Assembly: GCA_022511205.1 (NCBI GenBank)
Contig: JAFLRY010000014.1
Span: 1 to 46,430 of the forward strand
DNA from: Eubacterium sp.
GTDB taxonomy: Bacteria > Bacillota > Clostridia > Oscillospirales > Acutalibacteraceae
Direction of reading: 5' to 3'
DNA length: 46,430 nt
Shown here: positions 1 through 7,998 of the stretch, one piece after another
How the letters are laid out: each line of letters begins with the position of its first letter
Numbering within the stretch: the first letter of the stretch is position 1
The notes under the pieces: generated by a model
Told to the model about the DNA's origin: nothing
Databases searched by the model: none
Seen by the model: only the letters and a program-made list of their open reading frames with translations
Program-made: the position numbers and the translations under genes

Positions 1-54
1 ACCTGTGACCCTCTGCTTGTAAGGCAGATGCTCTCCCAGCTGAGCTAAACTTCC
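1..54 (-). tRNA. tRNA-Val (anticodon TAC), 3' part cut by window edge
   Basis: Read on the minus strand from base 54, the sequence gives a 7-base acceptor 5' side GGAAGTT, the D-arm GCTC..GAGC, and an anticodon stem TCTGC/GCAGA enclosing the loop CTTACAA, so the anticodon is TAC (valine). The variable region GGGTC follows and the window ends inside the T-arm, so the 3' acceptor and any CCA are not visible. A consensus promoter lies just upstream at 79-107. Other tRNA genes may follow beyond the window edge. Confidence 0.93.
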
Positions 55-78
55 ATATCGCTGACTGCGACGTTGATT

Positions 79-107
79 ATAATACTATATCTTGCTGAAA
101 ATGTCAA
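79..107 (-). promoter_or_regulatory. Sigma-A-type promoter of the tRNA-Val gene
   Basis: On the minus strand a consensus -35 TTGACA (102-107) is separated by 17 bases from a -10 TATTAT (79-84). Transcription would start about 17 bases before the tRNA 5' end. The near-consensus match suits a strongly expressed stable RNA gene. Confidence 0.8.
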
Positions 108-126
108 CACTTTTTTCGTAATTTTT

Positions 127-1008
127 TCACGAATAAGCTCTGCCGAGCAATTCGCCTATCTCGCTCGGCGTGAAGCGGTAGACCTTATCGCAGAAGTGGC
201 ATTCCACTGTAGTATCCTCTTTGCTTTCAGCCATTTCCTTTAGCGACTCAGCGCCTGTGGAGATCAGCGCCGCCTCAACGCGCGCTCGCGAACAGTTGCA
301 TTTATAGCACGCCTCGCTCTCATCCAGCTTATCGGTTTTGATATCCCTCAATGCCCTTTTCGCAACGTCATCAGCGTTCATTCCGCTGCTGAGCATTTCG
401 GTTATTGAAGGAATATCCGCCAGCGATTTTTCAATGGCGCTGATTGTTTCCTCGGGGCAACCGGGAAGAAGCTGAATGATAAATCCGCCCGCGCAGTTTA
501 CGGACAAATCGGGATTCACGAGAACGCCCAGCGCGCAGACCGAAGGCGTTTGCTCGGAAACGGCAAAGTAATTCGTGATATCCTCCGCGATCTCGCCGCT
601 GACTATTTCCGTCGCGCCGGTGAAGGGTTCTTTAAGGCCTATATCCTTTAATACGTAAAGGTAGCCGCTTGTGCCGACCGCGCCCTTAACGTCAAGCTTT
701 CCCCTCTCGTTAAGCGGGATTTCAACGATCGTATTCTGAACGTAGCCTCTGGCGTTACCCTCGCTATCGGAAACGGCTATGAGCGAACCCGCTGGACCGT
801 CTCCGTTAAGTCTTAAGGTAATGGAATCGTCCGCCCCCTTAAGCATAACGCCCATCATTGAAGCGGCGGTGATAAGCCTGCCCAGCGCCGCGGTAACGAC
901 TGCTGAGGGCTTGTGTATTCTTTCCATTTCACGCACCATAGCGGTGGTGTCGGCGGCGATAACGTAGGCGCTGCCGTCCTCAGTTATATATCTAACAATG
1001 TTTCCCAT
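127..1008 (-). CDS. hslO: Hsp33 redox-regulated chaperone HslO
   Basis: This is a cytoplasmic holdase chaperone that is switched on by oxidation of a zinc-bound cysteine centre. The protein is 293 aa from the ATG at 1008 (MGNIVRYITEDG), the usual length for the family. The C-terminal domain carries the diagnostic pattern C-x-C (in CYKCNC) followed about 30 residues later by C-x-x-C (ECHFCDK), which holds zinc in the reduced state. A longer in-frame extension exists, but the ATG at 1008 has an AAGGA-like site upstream and matches the normal N-terminus. It is the last gene of a run with the methyltransferase and the YerC-like regulator; the methyltransferase stop is only a few bases upstream. 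The assignment is firm. Confidence 0.95.
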   Translation of the reverse strand: MGNIVRYITEDGSAYVIAADTTAMVREMERIHKPSAVVTAALGRLITAASMMGVMLKGADDSITLRLNGDGPAGSLIAVSDSEGNARGYVQNTIVEIPLNERGKLDVKGAVGTSGYLYVLKDIGLKEPFTGATEIVSGEIAEDITNYFAVSEQTPSVCALGVLVNPDLSVNCAGGFIIQLLPGCPEETISAIEKSLADIPSITEMLSSGMNADDVAKRALRDIKTDKLDESEACYKCNCSRARVEAALISTGAESLKEMAESKEDTTVECHFCDKVYRFTPSEIGELLGRAYS

Positions 1009-1012
1009 AAAG

Positions 1013-1738
1013 TCAAATCCTTTTACAAACGAAATAGATCCTCTGCGAATCGTTTTTAGGCGGATCGGGAACGTTCTCATCATACACGCCTAAAACCTCA
1101 AAATACGGGCTTAGCGCCGCTCTGAGAGCCTCCTCGCCGAATGCCGTTTCAACAAATTCTTCAGAGTATCTGTCATAATTTTCTCCGTTGAACACGAAAA
1201 AATCAAGCATTATTCTTACACGGTTATCTTCAAGCAGCTCGTTATCCCACGCGAGGAAATAATCCTCCTCGTCAAAAATAAAGCTGTTATCCGCCAAAAC
1301 GTGATTGTGCTTATAAACCGTGTTTACGTCAAAGATGAAAACGCCGCCGTCCCTGAGGGAAGCGTGAACGCATTTAAATGCGGCTTCAACGTCCTCTATA
1401 GAATCAAGATGATTGAGGGAATCAAGGCAGCAGATGCAGGCGTCAACCGGTTTAGCAAGATGAAAATCGCGCATATCCGCCTTTATAAAGGGTATTTCGC
1501 CCTGCGCCTTGTGATCCGCAACAGAGAGCATTTCCTCGCTGATATCAATGCCTGTAACGCGATAGCCCCTGTTTTTCATCAAAAGGCTCATCGTTCCCGT
1601 GCCGCAGGCAAGATCAAGCAGGGTTGAATTCTTTCCTATCCCCTGCTCGCTTAAAAAGCCGGAAATGCATTCGCTTCCGGCTTCGTAATCAATATTTCCG
1701 GTCAATTCATCGTAACGGTACGCAAAATAATTATACAT
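1013..1738 (-). CDS. Class I SAM-dependent methyltransferase
   Basis: The product is about 241 aa with a Rossmann-type methyltransferase fold. Motif I is clear (LLDLACGTGTMSLLM near residue 40), followed by an acidic residue at the end of strand 2 (VTGIDIS) and the post-motif FIKADMRDF. The N-terminus YNYFAYRYDELT is typical of small-molecule or protein methyltransferases of the YqeM/Methyltransf_25 type; the substrate cannot be read from sequence. Two ATG codons, at 1744 and 1738, are possible; the second fits the family's usual start. The gene overlaps the end of the upstream yerC-like gene by a few bases, so translation is probably coupled. Confidence 0.85.
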   Translation of the reverse strand: MYNYFAYRYDELTGNIDYEAGSECISGFLSEQGIGKNSTLLDLACGTGTMSLLMKNRGYRVTGIDISEEMLSVADHKAQGEIPFIKADMRDFHLAKPVDACICCLDSLNHLDSIEDVEAAFKCVHASLRDGGVFIFDVNTVYKHNHVLADNSFIFDEEDYFLAWDNELLEDNRVRIMLDFFVFNGENYDRYSEEFVETAFGEEALRAALSPYFEVLGVYDENVPDPPKNDSQRIYFVCKRI

Positions 1739-2030
1739 CGTCATCGTTTTCTAATCTTGCAAAAATTCTGTCATAGCCGTCACAGCCGTATTGCAGGCTT
1801 CTGTTAACTCTGCTGATCGTTGCGGTGGAAGCCCCGGTTTCGTTCACAATATCGGTGTAAACGCTTTTTTGGGAGAGCATTTTTGCAACGACTAAACGCT
1901 GGCTGATCGTTCTCAGCTCCTGAACGGTGCAAAGATCCTCAAAAAAATCGTAGCACTCATCAATATTTTCAAGCTTCATAATTGCTTTGAAAAGAAATTC
2001 AATATTTTTGTCGTTTCTCTTAAGCGGCAT
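1731..2030 (-). CDS. YerC/YecD-type TrpR-related DNA-binding protein
   Basis: This small protein is 99 aa from the ATG at 2030. It carries a TrpR-like helix-turn-helix: LCTVQELRTISQRLVVAKML followed by IVNETGASTATISRVNRSLQYG, the second part being the recognition helix. The family is known as YerC/YecD in Firmicutes and its target genes are mostly undefined. A GTG at 2039 is in frame, but it overlaps the GAGGTGA ribosome site, so the ATG is preferred. The gene is first in a three-gene unit with the methyltransferase and hslO, and has its own promoter at 2049-2077. Confidence 0.88.
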   Translation of the reverse strand: MPLKRNDKNIEFLFKAIMKLENIDECYDFFEDLCTVQELRTISQRLVVAKMLSQKSVYTDIVNETGASTATISRVNRSLQYGCDGYDRIFARLENDDDV

Positions 2031-2048
2031 TTGAATCACCTCATAGCT

Positions 2049-2077
2049 ATTTTAACACACTAAAGCTTGAAAGTAAA
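2049..2077 (-). promoter_or_regulatory. Promoter of the yerC-methyltransferase-hslO unit
   Basis: On the minus strand, -35 TTTACT (2072-2077) and -10 TAAAAT (2049-2054) are separated by exactly 17 bases, directly upstream of the GAGGTGA ribosome site. Confidence 0.65.
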
Positions 2078-2100
2078 GGAAAATAATTCATAAAATTTAA

Positions 2101-2124
2101 ACCGCAGACAGAAAATCTGCGGTT
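2101..2124 (-). terminator. Terminator after the carboxylesterase gene
   Basis: An 8-bp perfect stem, ACCGCAGA/TCTGCGGT, with an 8-base loop lies just past the stop codon at 2128. It is followed on the minus strand by a T-rich stretch (TTAAATTTTATG). This closes the lon-engB-lysA-esterase unit. Confidence 0.75.
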
Positions 2125-2127
2125 CTT

Positions 2128-3594
2128 TTATCTTGCCCAAGGGGAAACGTAGCTCTCATACAGCTTCATTCGTTCCCCGTATGGATCGTGTTCCATATGA
2201 TCTTTTTCATTTATGATTTTAGTGGCTCTGTTTTCGGGATCGTATTTCTCCCATTTCTCATCGGGGCAGCCGTATTTGGCAAAATTGCCCCACCATTCTC
2301 TCATACGCCTGCCGATCTGAAAAGCAGTTTCAGAGTTGGTAATTTTAACGTAAGCGTTGCCGATCTCTATTCCCTTATCAAAAAGGATGGGGATCTCCGT
2401 TGCGTGGATAACGCCCACGTCCAAAGGCTTAATTATAGCAGGCACATAATCGAAACGATAAGAATAAACGTCCGTATACTTTGAAAAGTGATCCGCCAGC
2501 GTGATTATCGGATAGCGATATACACGCTCAGCGGAGAGCGTGATGAACGCGTCCTTACCGGGATAAGCAATACCTTCTGTAAGGCTTTGCTTCAGCGCTT
2601 CGGGATAATTCGGAGTAACGAGATTTTGAATAATCGGCAGTTTCGTTATGGCGCCCCTGAGGAAAAACAACGGCGGTTCGGTTTCCTCCTTCATATACCC
2701 TATCATCAGCTTTTTATCTATTTCTTCAGCGGGCAACCTCGAGGGGTGGCAAGTTAAGAATTCGCCGTCTATAACGGGATTGAAGGTGCAATCTATCCCC
2801 GCTTTTGCCGCCATTTCAAGCCACAGCCTGTTTCCGCCTGAAAGTAACTGCTTTGGAGACATATTTATAAGGTCGATGGCGGTAGGATCGCCCATTATTT
2901 CAAGCCACGTTTTCGTAAGCTCTTTTGCCTGTTTCGGTGAATGAACGGAATCGCCGCAGCAACTTTGGGATATCACCCTGCTGAAATAACCCTTTGCGCT
3001 TGGAACGGCAAACAATAAAACAGACAGCACCGCTCCCGCGGACTGACCGAAAACGGTTACGTTTGACGGATCGCCGCCGAAATTCGCGATATTCTCATTT
3101 ACCCATTTAAGGGCGAATACAATATCGCGCAAGCCATTGTTGGCTGTTGCTCCGGGAACGATATCCCGCAGATCAAGAAAGCCGCAGACGTTGAGCCTGT
3201 AATTCACAGTTACGATGATGCAGCCCGTATCGTTCGCCATGGCGGACATATCGTAAAAGCTTTCACGGACACCGCCCGTGGCGTAAGAGCCGCCGTATAT
3301 CCAAAACATAACGGCAAGAGGCTTATCCTCCTGAGTATCAGGCACCCAGATATTCAGCCTTAAGGAATCCTCGCTTTGGGTTTTTGAATTGTATTTGCCC
3401 TGAATCGGGCTTTTCGGCTGTTGGAACGCGTTAAATATCCCACGATAATGGTTAGGTGCTTCGGGCGGAAGAAAACGCCTTATGCCGACGGTTGCCTTGG
3501 CATAGGGTATTCCGAAAAAGCATACGCCGCCGTCATACCCCTTGCCTCTGACCTTTCCGTATTCTGTTTCAACCAAACAGTCTAATTTATTCAT
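2128..3594 (-). CDS. Type B carboxylesterase (alpha/beta hydrolase)
   Basis: The product is 488 aa and belongs to the COesterase/type B carboxylesterase family, which hydrolyses carboxylic esters using a Ser-Glu-His triad. The nucleophile is Ser185 in FGQSAGA; the oxyanion-hole region is YGGSYATG near residue 100; SEDSLRLNIWVP and VTVNYRLNVCGFL are family signatures. The ATG at 3594 lies inside the last codons of lysA (8-base overlap), so translation is likely coupled to lysA. No signal peptide is visible, so it probably acts in the cytoplasm. An upstream in-frame extension lacks a good start. The physiological substrate is unknown, and the link to lysine synthesis may be only positional. Confidence 0.9.
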   Translation of the reverse strand: MNKLDCLVETEYGKVRGKGYDGGVCFFGIPYAKATVGIRRFLPPEAPNHYRGIFNAFQQPKSPIQGKYNSKTQSEDSLRLNIWVPDTQEDKPLAVMFWIYGGSYATGGVRESFYDMSAMANDTGCIIVTVNYRLNVCGFLDLRDIVPGATANNGLRDIVFALKWVNENIANFGGDPSNVTVFGQSAGAVLSVLLFAVPSAKGYFSRVISQSCCGDSVHSPKQAKELTKTWLEIMGDPTAIDLINMSPKQLLSGGNRLWLEMAAKAGIDCTFNPVIDGEFLTCHPSRLPAEEIDKKLMIGYMKEETEPPLFFLRGAITKLPIIQNLVTPNYPEALKQSLTEGIAYPGKDAFITLSAERVYRYPIITLADHFSKYTDVYSYRFDYVPAIIKPLDVGVIHATEIPILFDKGIEIGNAYVKITNSETAFQIGRRMREWWGNFAKYGCPDEKWEKYDPENRATKIINEKDHMEHDPYGERMKLYESYVSPWAR

Positions 3595-4861
3595 CAAGCA
3601 CCTTATCGTAAAAATCAAAGCAGTCAAAAGTGGCGAAATAATCCTTGGGGGTTTCGGCGCGTCTGATAAGCTTAACGCCGCCGTCCGTTTGCAAAAGAAG
3701 CTCCGCGGACTTCAGCTTGCCGTTGTAGTTATAGCCCATTGAATAGCCATGCGCTCCCGTATCGTGGATATAGATTATATCCCCCATCTCAATTTCGGGA
3801 AGCCGGCGGTCTATTGCGAATTTATCGCAGTTTTCGCAGAGTGAGCCCGTAACGTCGTAAACGTGATCGTGAAGCGCGTTTTCCTTACCAAGCACGGTGA
3901 TATGGTGATACGCGCCGTAAACGGCAGGTCTCATGAGGTTTACCGCGCAGGCGTCAACGCCGATATACTCCTTGTGGGTATGCTTTTCATTGATAGCGGT
4001 GGTAACCAGCGCGCCGTAAGGGCCCATCATGTATCTTCCCATTTCGGTGAAAATCGCGATATCGTCCATTCCCGCCGGGGTAAGAACTTCCTCGTATACC
4101 TTTCGCACGCCCTCGCCGATCCTGAAGATATCGTTTGGCTCCTGATCGGGTCTGTAGGGTATTCCCACGCCGCCGGAAAGGTTGATAAAGGTGATTTTAA
4201 CACCTACCTTATCCCTAAGCTCAACCGCAAGCTCAAAGAGCACCTTGGCAAGCATAGGATAATAATCGTTCGTAACGGTGTTTGAGCAGAGGAAGGAATG
4301 AATACCGAATTCCTCAACGCCCTTTTCCTTCATTATTTTGAAAGCTTCGAAAATCTGCTCGGTTGTCATGCCGTATTTCGCGTCACCGGGGTTATCCATA
4401 ATACTGTTTGAGATCTGGAAAACTCCGCCGGGATTGTAGCGGCAGCTCATTTTTTTCGGAAGCTTTCCGCAGGCTTTTTCAACCGCCTCGATATGGGTGA
4501 TATCGTCAAGATTGATGATACCGCCCAAATCGTTACAGAATTTGAATTCTTCAAGCGGCGTATCGTTTGAGGAGAACATAATATCGTCTCCTACAGCGCC
4601 GATCGCCTTTGAGAGCATAAGCTCCGTCATTGAGGAGCAGTCACAGCCGCAGCCGTACTCTCTCAGAATGTTTATTAAAAACGGATTGGGCGTGGCTTTA
4701 ACCGCAAAATACTCCTTAAAGCCCTTGTTCCACGAAAACGCCTTTAAAAGATTTTCGGCGTTTTCCCTTAAGCCCTTTTCATCGTAAATGTGAAACGGCG
4801 TTGGATATTCCGCAATTATCTCCGTCGCCTTTTCCTTCGTTAAAAACGGTGTTTTACTCAT
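3587..4861 (-). CDS. lysA: Diaminopimelate decarboxylase, clostridial-type clade
   Basis: This is a PLP-dependent fold-III decarboxylase that converts meso-diaminopimelate to L-lysine, the last step of lysine synthesis. The 424-aa protein has the PLP lysine at K55 (YFAVKATPNP), the glycine loop SGGVGIPYRP, and the C-terminal active-site segments GSLCENCDKFAIDR and GAHGYSMGYNYNGK. Several motifs differ from classical LysA: the usual HIGSQ segment reads HSFLCSN. This matches, from memory, a distinct clade annotated as LysA in Clostridia and Bacteroidetes. The start is an ATG with AAGGAGG. It sits 33 bases after engB and overlaps the esterase. A related amino-acid decarboxylase specificity cannot be excluded. 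Confidence 0.85.
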   Translation of the reverse strand: MSKTPFLTKEKATEIIAEYPTPFHIYDEKGLRENAENLLKAFSWNKGFKEYFAVKATPNPFLINILREYGCGCDCSSMTELMLSKAIGAVGDDIMFSSNDTPLEEFKFCNDLGGIINLDDITHIEAVEKACGKLPKKMSCRYNPGGVFQISNSIMDNPGDAKYGMTTEQIFEAFKIMKEKGVEEFGIHSFLCSNTVTNDYYPMLAKVLFELAVELRDKVGVKITFINLSGGVGIPYRPDQEPNDIFRIGEGVRKVYEEVLTPAGMDDIAIFTEMGRYMMGPYGALVTTAINEKHTHKEYIGVDACAVNLMRPAVYGAYHHITVLGKENALHDHVYDVTGSLCENCDKFAIDRRLPEIEMGDIIYIHDTGAHGYSMGYNYNGKLKSAELLLQTDGGVKLIRRAETPKDYFATFDCFDFYDKVLDE

Positions 4862-4894
4862 ATTGTCCTCCTTTGATTTGCCCTATAGTTTGTC

Positions 4895-5473
4895 TTATTC
4901 AAATACTTTTGAAATTATAGCCCTTATTTCGTCCGTTCCCTGCCCCGTGACCGCCGAAAACGGTATCACCGGATATTTGGGGTGATCCAATTCGATTTCT
5001 ATCTCGCTGAGCCTTGCCTCATAGGCTCGTTTTTTAAGCTTGTCCGCCTTTGTAAGGACAACGATAAACGGAATTTCCATTTGCTCCAAAAAGGCGATCA
5101 TTCCGTAATCATCGGCGCTGGGCTTATGCTGCATATCAACAAGCTGAACTACAAGCCCGATTTTTCTTTCCGTTTGAAAATATCCCTCAACGAGCCTGCC
5201 GAAGCGGTCGCGCTCCTGCTTTGAGATCTTCGCGTAGCCGTAGCCCGGGAGATCAACGAACCGCTGACCGTCCACGTTATAAAAATTCACCGTAATAGTC
5301 TTACCCGGAACGGAGCTTACTCTCGCAAGATTCTTTCTGTTAAAAAGCTTATTTAAAAGCGAGCTTTTTCCGACGTTTGATCTGCCCGAAAAAGCGATCT
5401 CCGTTTTATCGGATATGGGCAGCTGCTCCAAAGTACCGAAGGCTTTATCAAATTCCGCTTTGTTAAAATTCAT
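4895..5473 (-). CDS. engB: Ribosome biogenesis GTPase EngB (YsxC/YihA)
   Basis: This GTPase takes part in late assembly of the 50S ribosomal subunit. The 192-aa protein shows G1 GRSNVGKS (30-37), G3 DLPGYG (74-79), G4 TKAD and G5 SAVTG, in the order and spacing of the TrmE-Era-EngA-EngB GTPase family. The ATG at 5473 lies two bases beyond the lon stop; no strong ribosome site is seen, so translation is probably coupled to lon. The lon-engB order is the same as lonA-ysxC in Bacillus. Confidence 0.96.
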   Translation of the reverse strand: MNFNKAEFDKAFGTLEQLPISDKTEIAFSGRSNVGKSSLLNKLFNRKNLARVSSVPGKTITVNFYNVDGQRFVDLPGYGYAKISKQERDRFGRLVEGYFQTERKIGLVVQLVDMQHKPSADDYGMIAFLEQMEIPFIVVLTKADKLKKRAYEARLSEIEIELDHPKYPVIPFSAVTGQGTDEIRAIISKVFE

Positions 5474-5475
5474 GG

Positions 5476-7881
5476 CTACTGTGTTATTCCTGTTCTCTTA
5501 TCCTGTGTTTTTTCGACTATTGCTTTTATTTCTTCCTTAACGGTATTTGGCATCCTCTCAAGGGCAATTTGCATAACCTCTGAGAAATCGGTTACGCTAA
5601 CGAAGCTTACTCCGCATTTGACCTCCTGAGATATCTCCGCAAGGTCTTTAACATTATCCTCGGGAATGATCACCGTGGTGCAGCCCGCCTTATAAGCCGC
5701 CATACTTTTTTCTTTCAAACCGCCGATGGGAAGCGCTTTGCCCTTAAGGCTTATCTCACCTGTCATAGCGATATCCTGCTTGATGGGTATTCCCGTGAGT
5801 TCGGAAACGATAGCAGTCGTAATGGCAAGACCTGCAGAAGGACCGTCCTTGGGTATTGCCGCTTCGGGGGCGTGAATATGTATATCCTTTGTTTTATAAA
5901 AATCGGCGTCTATTCCGAAAGCGGAAGCCTTTGAACGGACGTAGGAAATTGCCGTTTTGGCGCTTTCGCGCATAACGTCGCCCAGATTGCCTGTAAGCTC
6001 TATCTTGCCCGTGCCGTCCAGCGCTGAGACCTCAATAGGCAGAAGCGTTCCGCCCACTCTCGTCCACGCAAGTCCGTTCACCGTACCCACAAGATTTGTT
6101 TTGCCGATCCTGTCCTGCTTATATTTTTTCGGTCCCAAGATCGCTTCAATATTCTTATCGGTTACCTTAAATGCGGTTTCGCCGCTTTCCAGCTCAACGG
6201 TTGCTTTTCTGCAAAGCGTTGCAATTGTCTTTTTAAGGTTTCTGACACCCGCTTCCGACGTGTAGCAGTCAATGATCGTATAGATCGCATCGTTGGAAAT
6301 TTTGAATTCCTTAGCGGTAAGATTATGCTTTTTCATTTCTTCTTTGAGCAGATAATCCTTTGCGATATGGAATTTTTCCTCCGCGGTGTAGGAATTCAGC
6401 TCAATGACCTCCATACGGTCGTAAAGCGGTGCGGGGATAGTACCTGTATCATTCGCCGTGGTGATGAAAAGCACCTTGCTGAGATCAACGGGAAAATCGA
6501 TATAATGATCCGCAAAGCTGAAATTCTGCTCGGGATCGAGAGCCTCCAGCAGGGCGGATGAAGGATCGCCCTTATAATCGTTACCCACCTTATCGATCTC
6601 ATCAAGCAAAACGATGGGGTTCATCACTCCGCTTTTGATGATCGCTTCAATGATTCTGCCGGGCATAGCGCCGATATACGTCTTTCTGTGTCCTCTTATT
6701 TCAGCCTCATCGTGAACGCCGCCAAGGGCTATACGAACGTATTTTCTGTTCATACTCTTGGCAAGGCTTTTAACGATTGAGGTCTTGCCCACTCCCGGAG
6801 GACCCGCAAGGCAGAGTATCTGACCTGAAAAATCAGGATTTCTCTTGAAAACGGCAAGGGATTCGATAATTCTTTCCTTAACTTTATCGAGAGAATAATG
6901 CTCTTTATCAAGAATTTTTCTGCTTTTTTCAATATTTATTGAATCCTTGGTGTATTTTCCAAAGGGGATTTCAAGGCATTTATCAAGATAAGTGCGAACT
7001 ACCGTACCCTCGTGAGAGCCGCCGGGCATTTTCATCAGCTTACCGCATTCCTTAAGCAGCTTCTCTTTGATCTCATCATCGCATTTGAGGGCGGATATTT
7101 TTTCCTTATATATCTCCGCTTCCTCAGCGGGGCTTTCACCGTCTCCAAGGGTTTCGGAAATCACCTTTAATTCCTCACGGAGATAGTATTCACGCTGATT
7201 TTTGTCTATCTCGCTTTGCACCTTATCCTGAAGCTCGGCTTCGATCTCAAGAATGGCGTTTTCCTTTTTCAGCAAAACGAAAAGGTTTGCAAGCCTGTCC
7301 ATTACGTCAACCGACTCAAGAATATCCTGCTTTTCCGCGTAATCTATAAAGGAATTGGAGCAGATGAAATCGCAGAGTTTTCCGCCGTCATTCATCGAGA
7401 TTACTCCCGCCTTGACCTCGTTGCTGATCTTAGGCATAATTTGGGCATATCTTTCAAATTCCTTTTTAACGGCACGGATATACGCCTTTTCCTCACGGGT
7501 ATCCTCGGAAACAGCACGTTCAACAACCTCAACCGCAGCCATAACGAAGGGCTTTGTCTGGTTAAAGGATATGAGCCTTCCCCTATCCTGACCGTTAACT
7601 ACCGCTCTGAGATTTTCAGAATTCGGAACTCTGATAAGCTGCCTGAGTGTGCAGATAACGCCGAAGGAATAGAGATCGTCTATATTAGGATCATCCACCG
7701 CCGCGTCACGCTGGGCAACGAGAAAAACCTTTTGATTGCCGTTCATAGCCGATTTAAGGGCGGCTACGCTCTTTTTCCTGCCCACGTCAAAATGAAGCGT
7801 CATATCGGGAAATACCACCAGCCCGCGAAGCGGAACAACAGGTATATTTATTAAATCGTTGTATACTTCAAATTCTTCCAT
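5476..7881 (-). CDS. lon: ATP-dependent Lon protease (LonA)
   Basis: This cytoplasmic AAA+ serine protease degrades misfolded and some regulatory proteins. It is 801 aa with the standard order: N-terminal LAN domain (about 10-200), a coiled middle region, AAA+ module with Walker A GPPGVGKT (360-367) and Walker B IVLLDEID (423-430), and the C-terminal S16 protease domain with the dyad Ser682 (KDGPSAG) and Lys725 (GGLKEK). The length and the spacing of the dyad match full-length LonA. The start ATG has AGAGGA upstream. It is first gene of the lon-engB-lysA-esterase unit and has its own promoter at 7941-7969. No CtsR or HrcA operator was recognised. Confidence 0.97.
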   Translation of the reverse strand: MEEFEVYNDLINIPVVPLRGLVVFPDMTLHFDVGRKKSVAALKSAMNGNQKVFLVAQRDAAVDDPNIDDLYSFGVICTLRQLIRVPNSENLRAVVNGQDRGRLISFNQTKPFVMAAVEVVERAVSEDTREEKAYIRAVKKEFERYAQIMPKISNEVKAGVISMNDGGKLCDFICSNSFIDYAEKQDILESVDVMDRLANLFVLLKKENAILEIEAELQDKVQSEIDKNQREYYLREELKVISETLGDGESPAEEAEIYKEKISALKCDDEIKEKLLKECGKLMKMPGGSHEGTVVRTYLDKCLEIPFGKYTKDSINIEKSRKILDKEHYSLDKVKERIIESLAVFKRNPDFSGQILCLAGPPGVGKTSIVKSLAKSMNRKYVRIALGGVHDEAEIRGHRKTYIGAMPGRIIEAIIKSGVMNPIVLLDEIDKVGNDYKGDPSSALLEALDPEQNFSFADHYIDFPVDLSKVLFITTANDTGTIPAPLYDRMEVIELNSYTAEEKFHIAKDYLLKEEMKKHNLTAKEFKISNDAIYTIIDCYTSEAGVRNLKKTIATLCRKATVELESGETAFKVTDKNIEAILGPKKYKQDRIGKTNLVGTVNGLAWTRVGGTLLPIEVSALDGTGKIELTGNLGDVMRESAKTAISYVRSKASAFGIDADFYKTKDIHIHAPEAAIPKDGPSAGLAITTAIVSELTGIPIKQDIAMTGEISLKGKALPIGGLKEKSMAAYKAGCTTVIIPEDNVKDLAEISQEVKCGVSFVSVTDFSEVMQIALERMPNTVKEEIKAIVEKTQDKRTGITQ

Positions 7882-7940
7882 AAAATCCTCTGTAAATTAA
7901 AAAGACAATAAAAATGTTGGGTTTTTAAATAATTGAAGTT

Positions 7941-7969
7941 ATTATATAATATATAATTTAAAAAGGCAA
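7941..7969 (-). promoter_or_regulatory. Promoter of the lon unit, embedded in the clpX terminator
   Basis: On the minus strand, -35 TTGCCT (7964-7969) lies 17 bases from a consensus -10 TATAAT (7941-7946). The -35 element is part of the right arm of the terminator that follows clpX, so termination and new initiation share bases. Confidence 0.65.
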
Positions 7970-7990
7970 GCGTTAACGCCTGCCTTTTTT
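7961..7990 (-). terminator. Terminator after clpX
   Basis: A long hairpin has outer arms AAAAGGCA/TGCCTTTT and an inner perfect palindrome GCGTTAACGC. It lies just past the clpX stop and is flanked by A/T runs on both sides, so it could stop transcription from either direction. Confidence 0.85.
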
Positions 7991-7998
7991 AGTTATAT

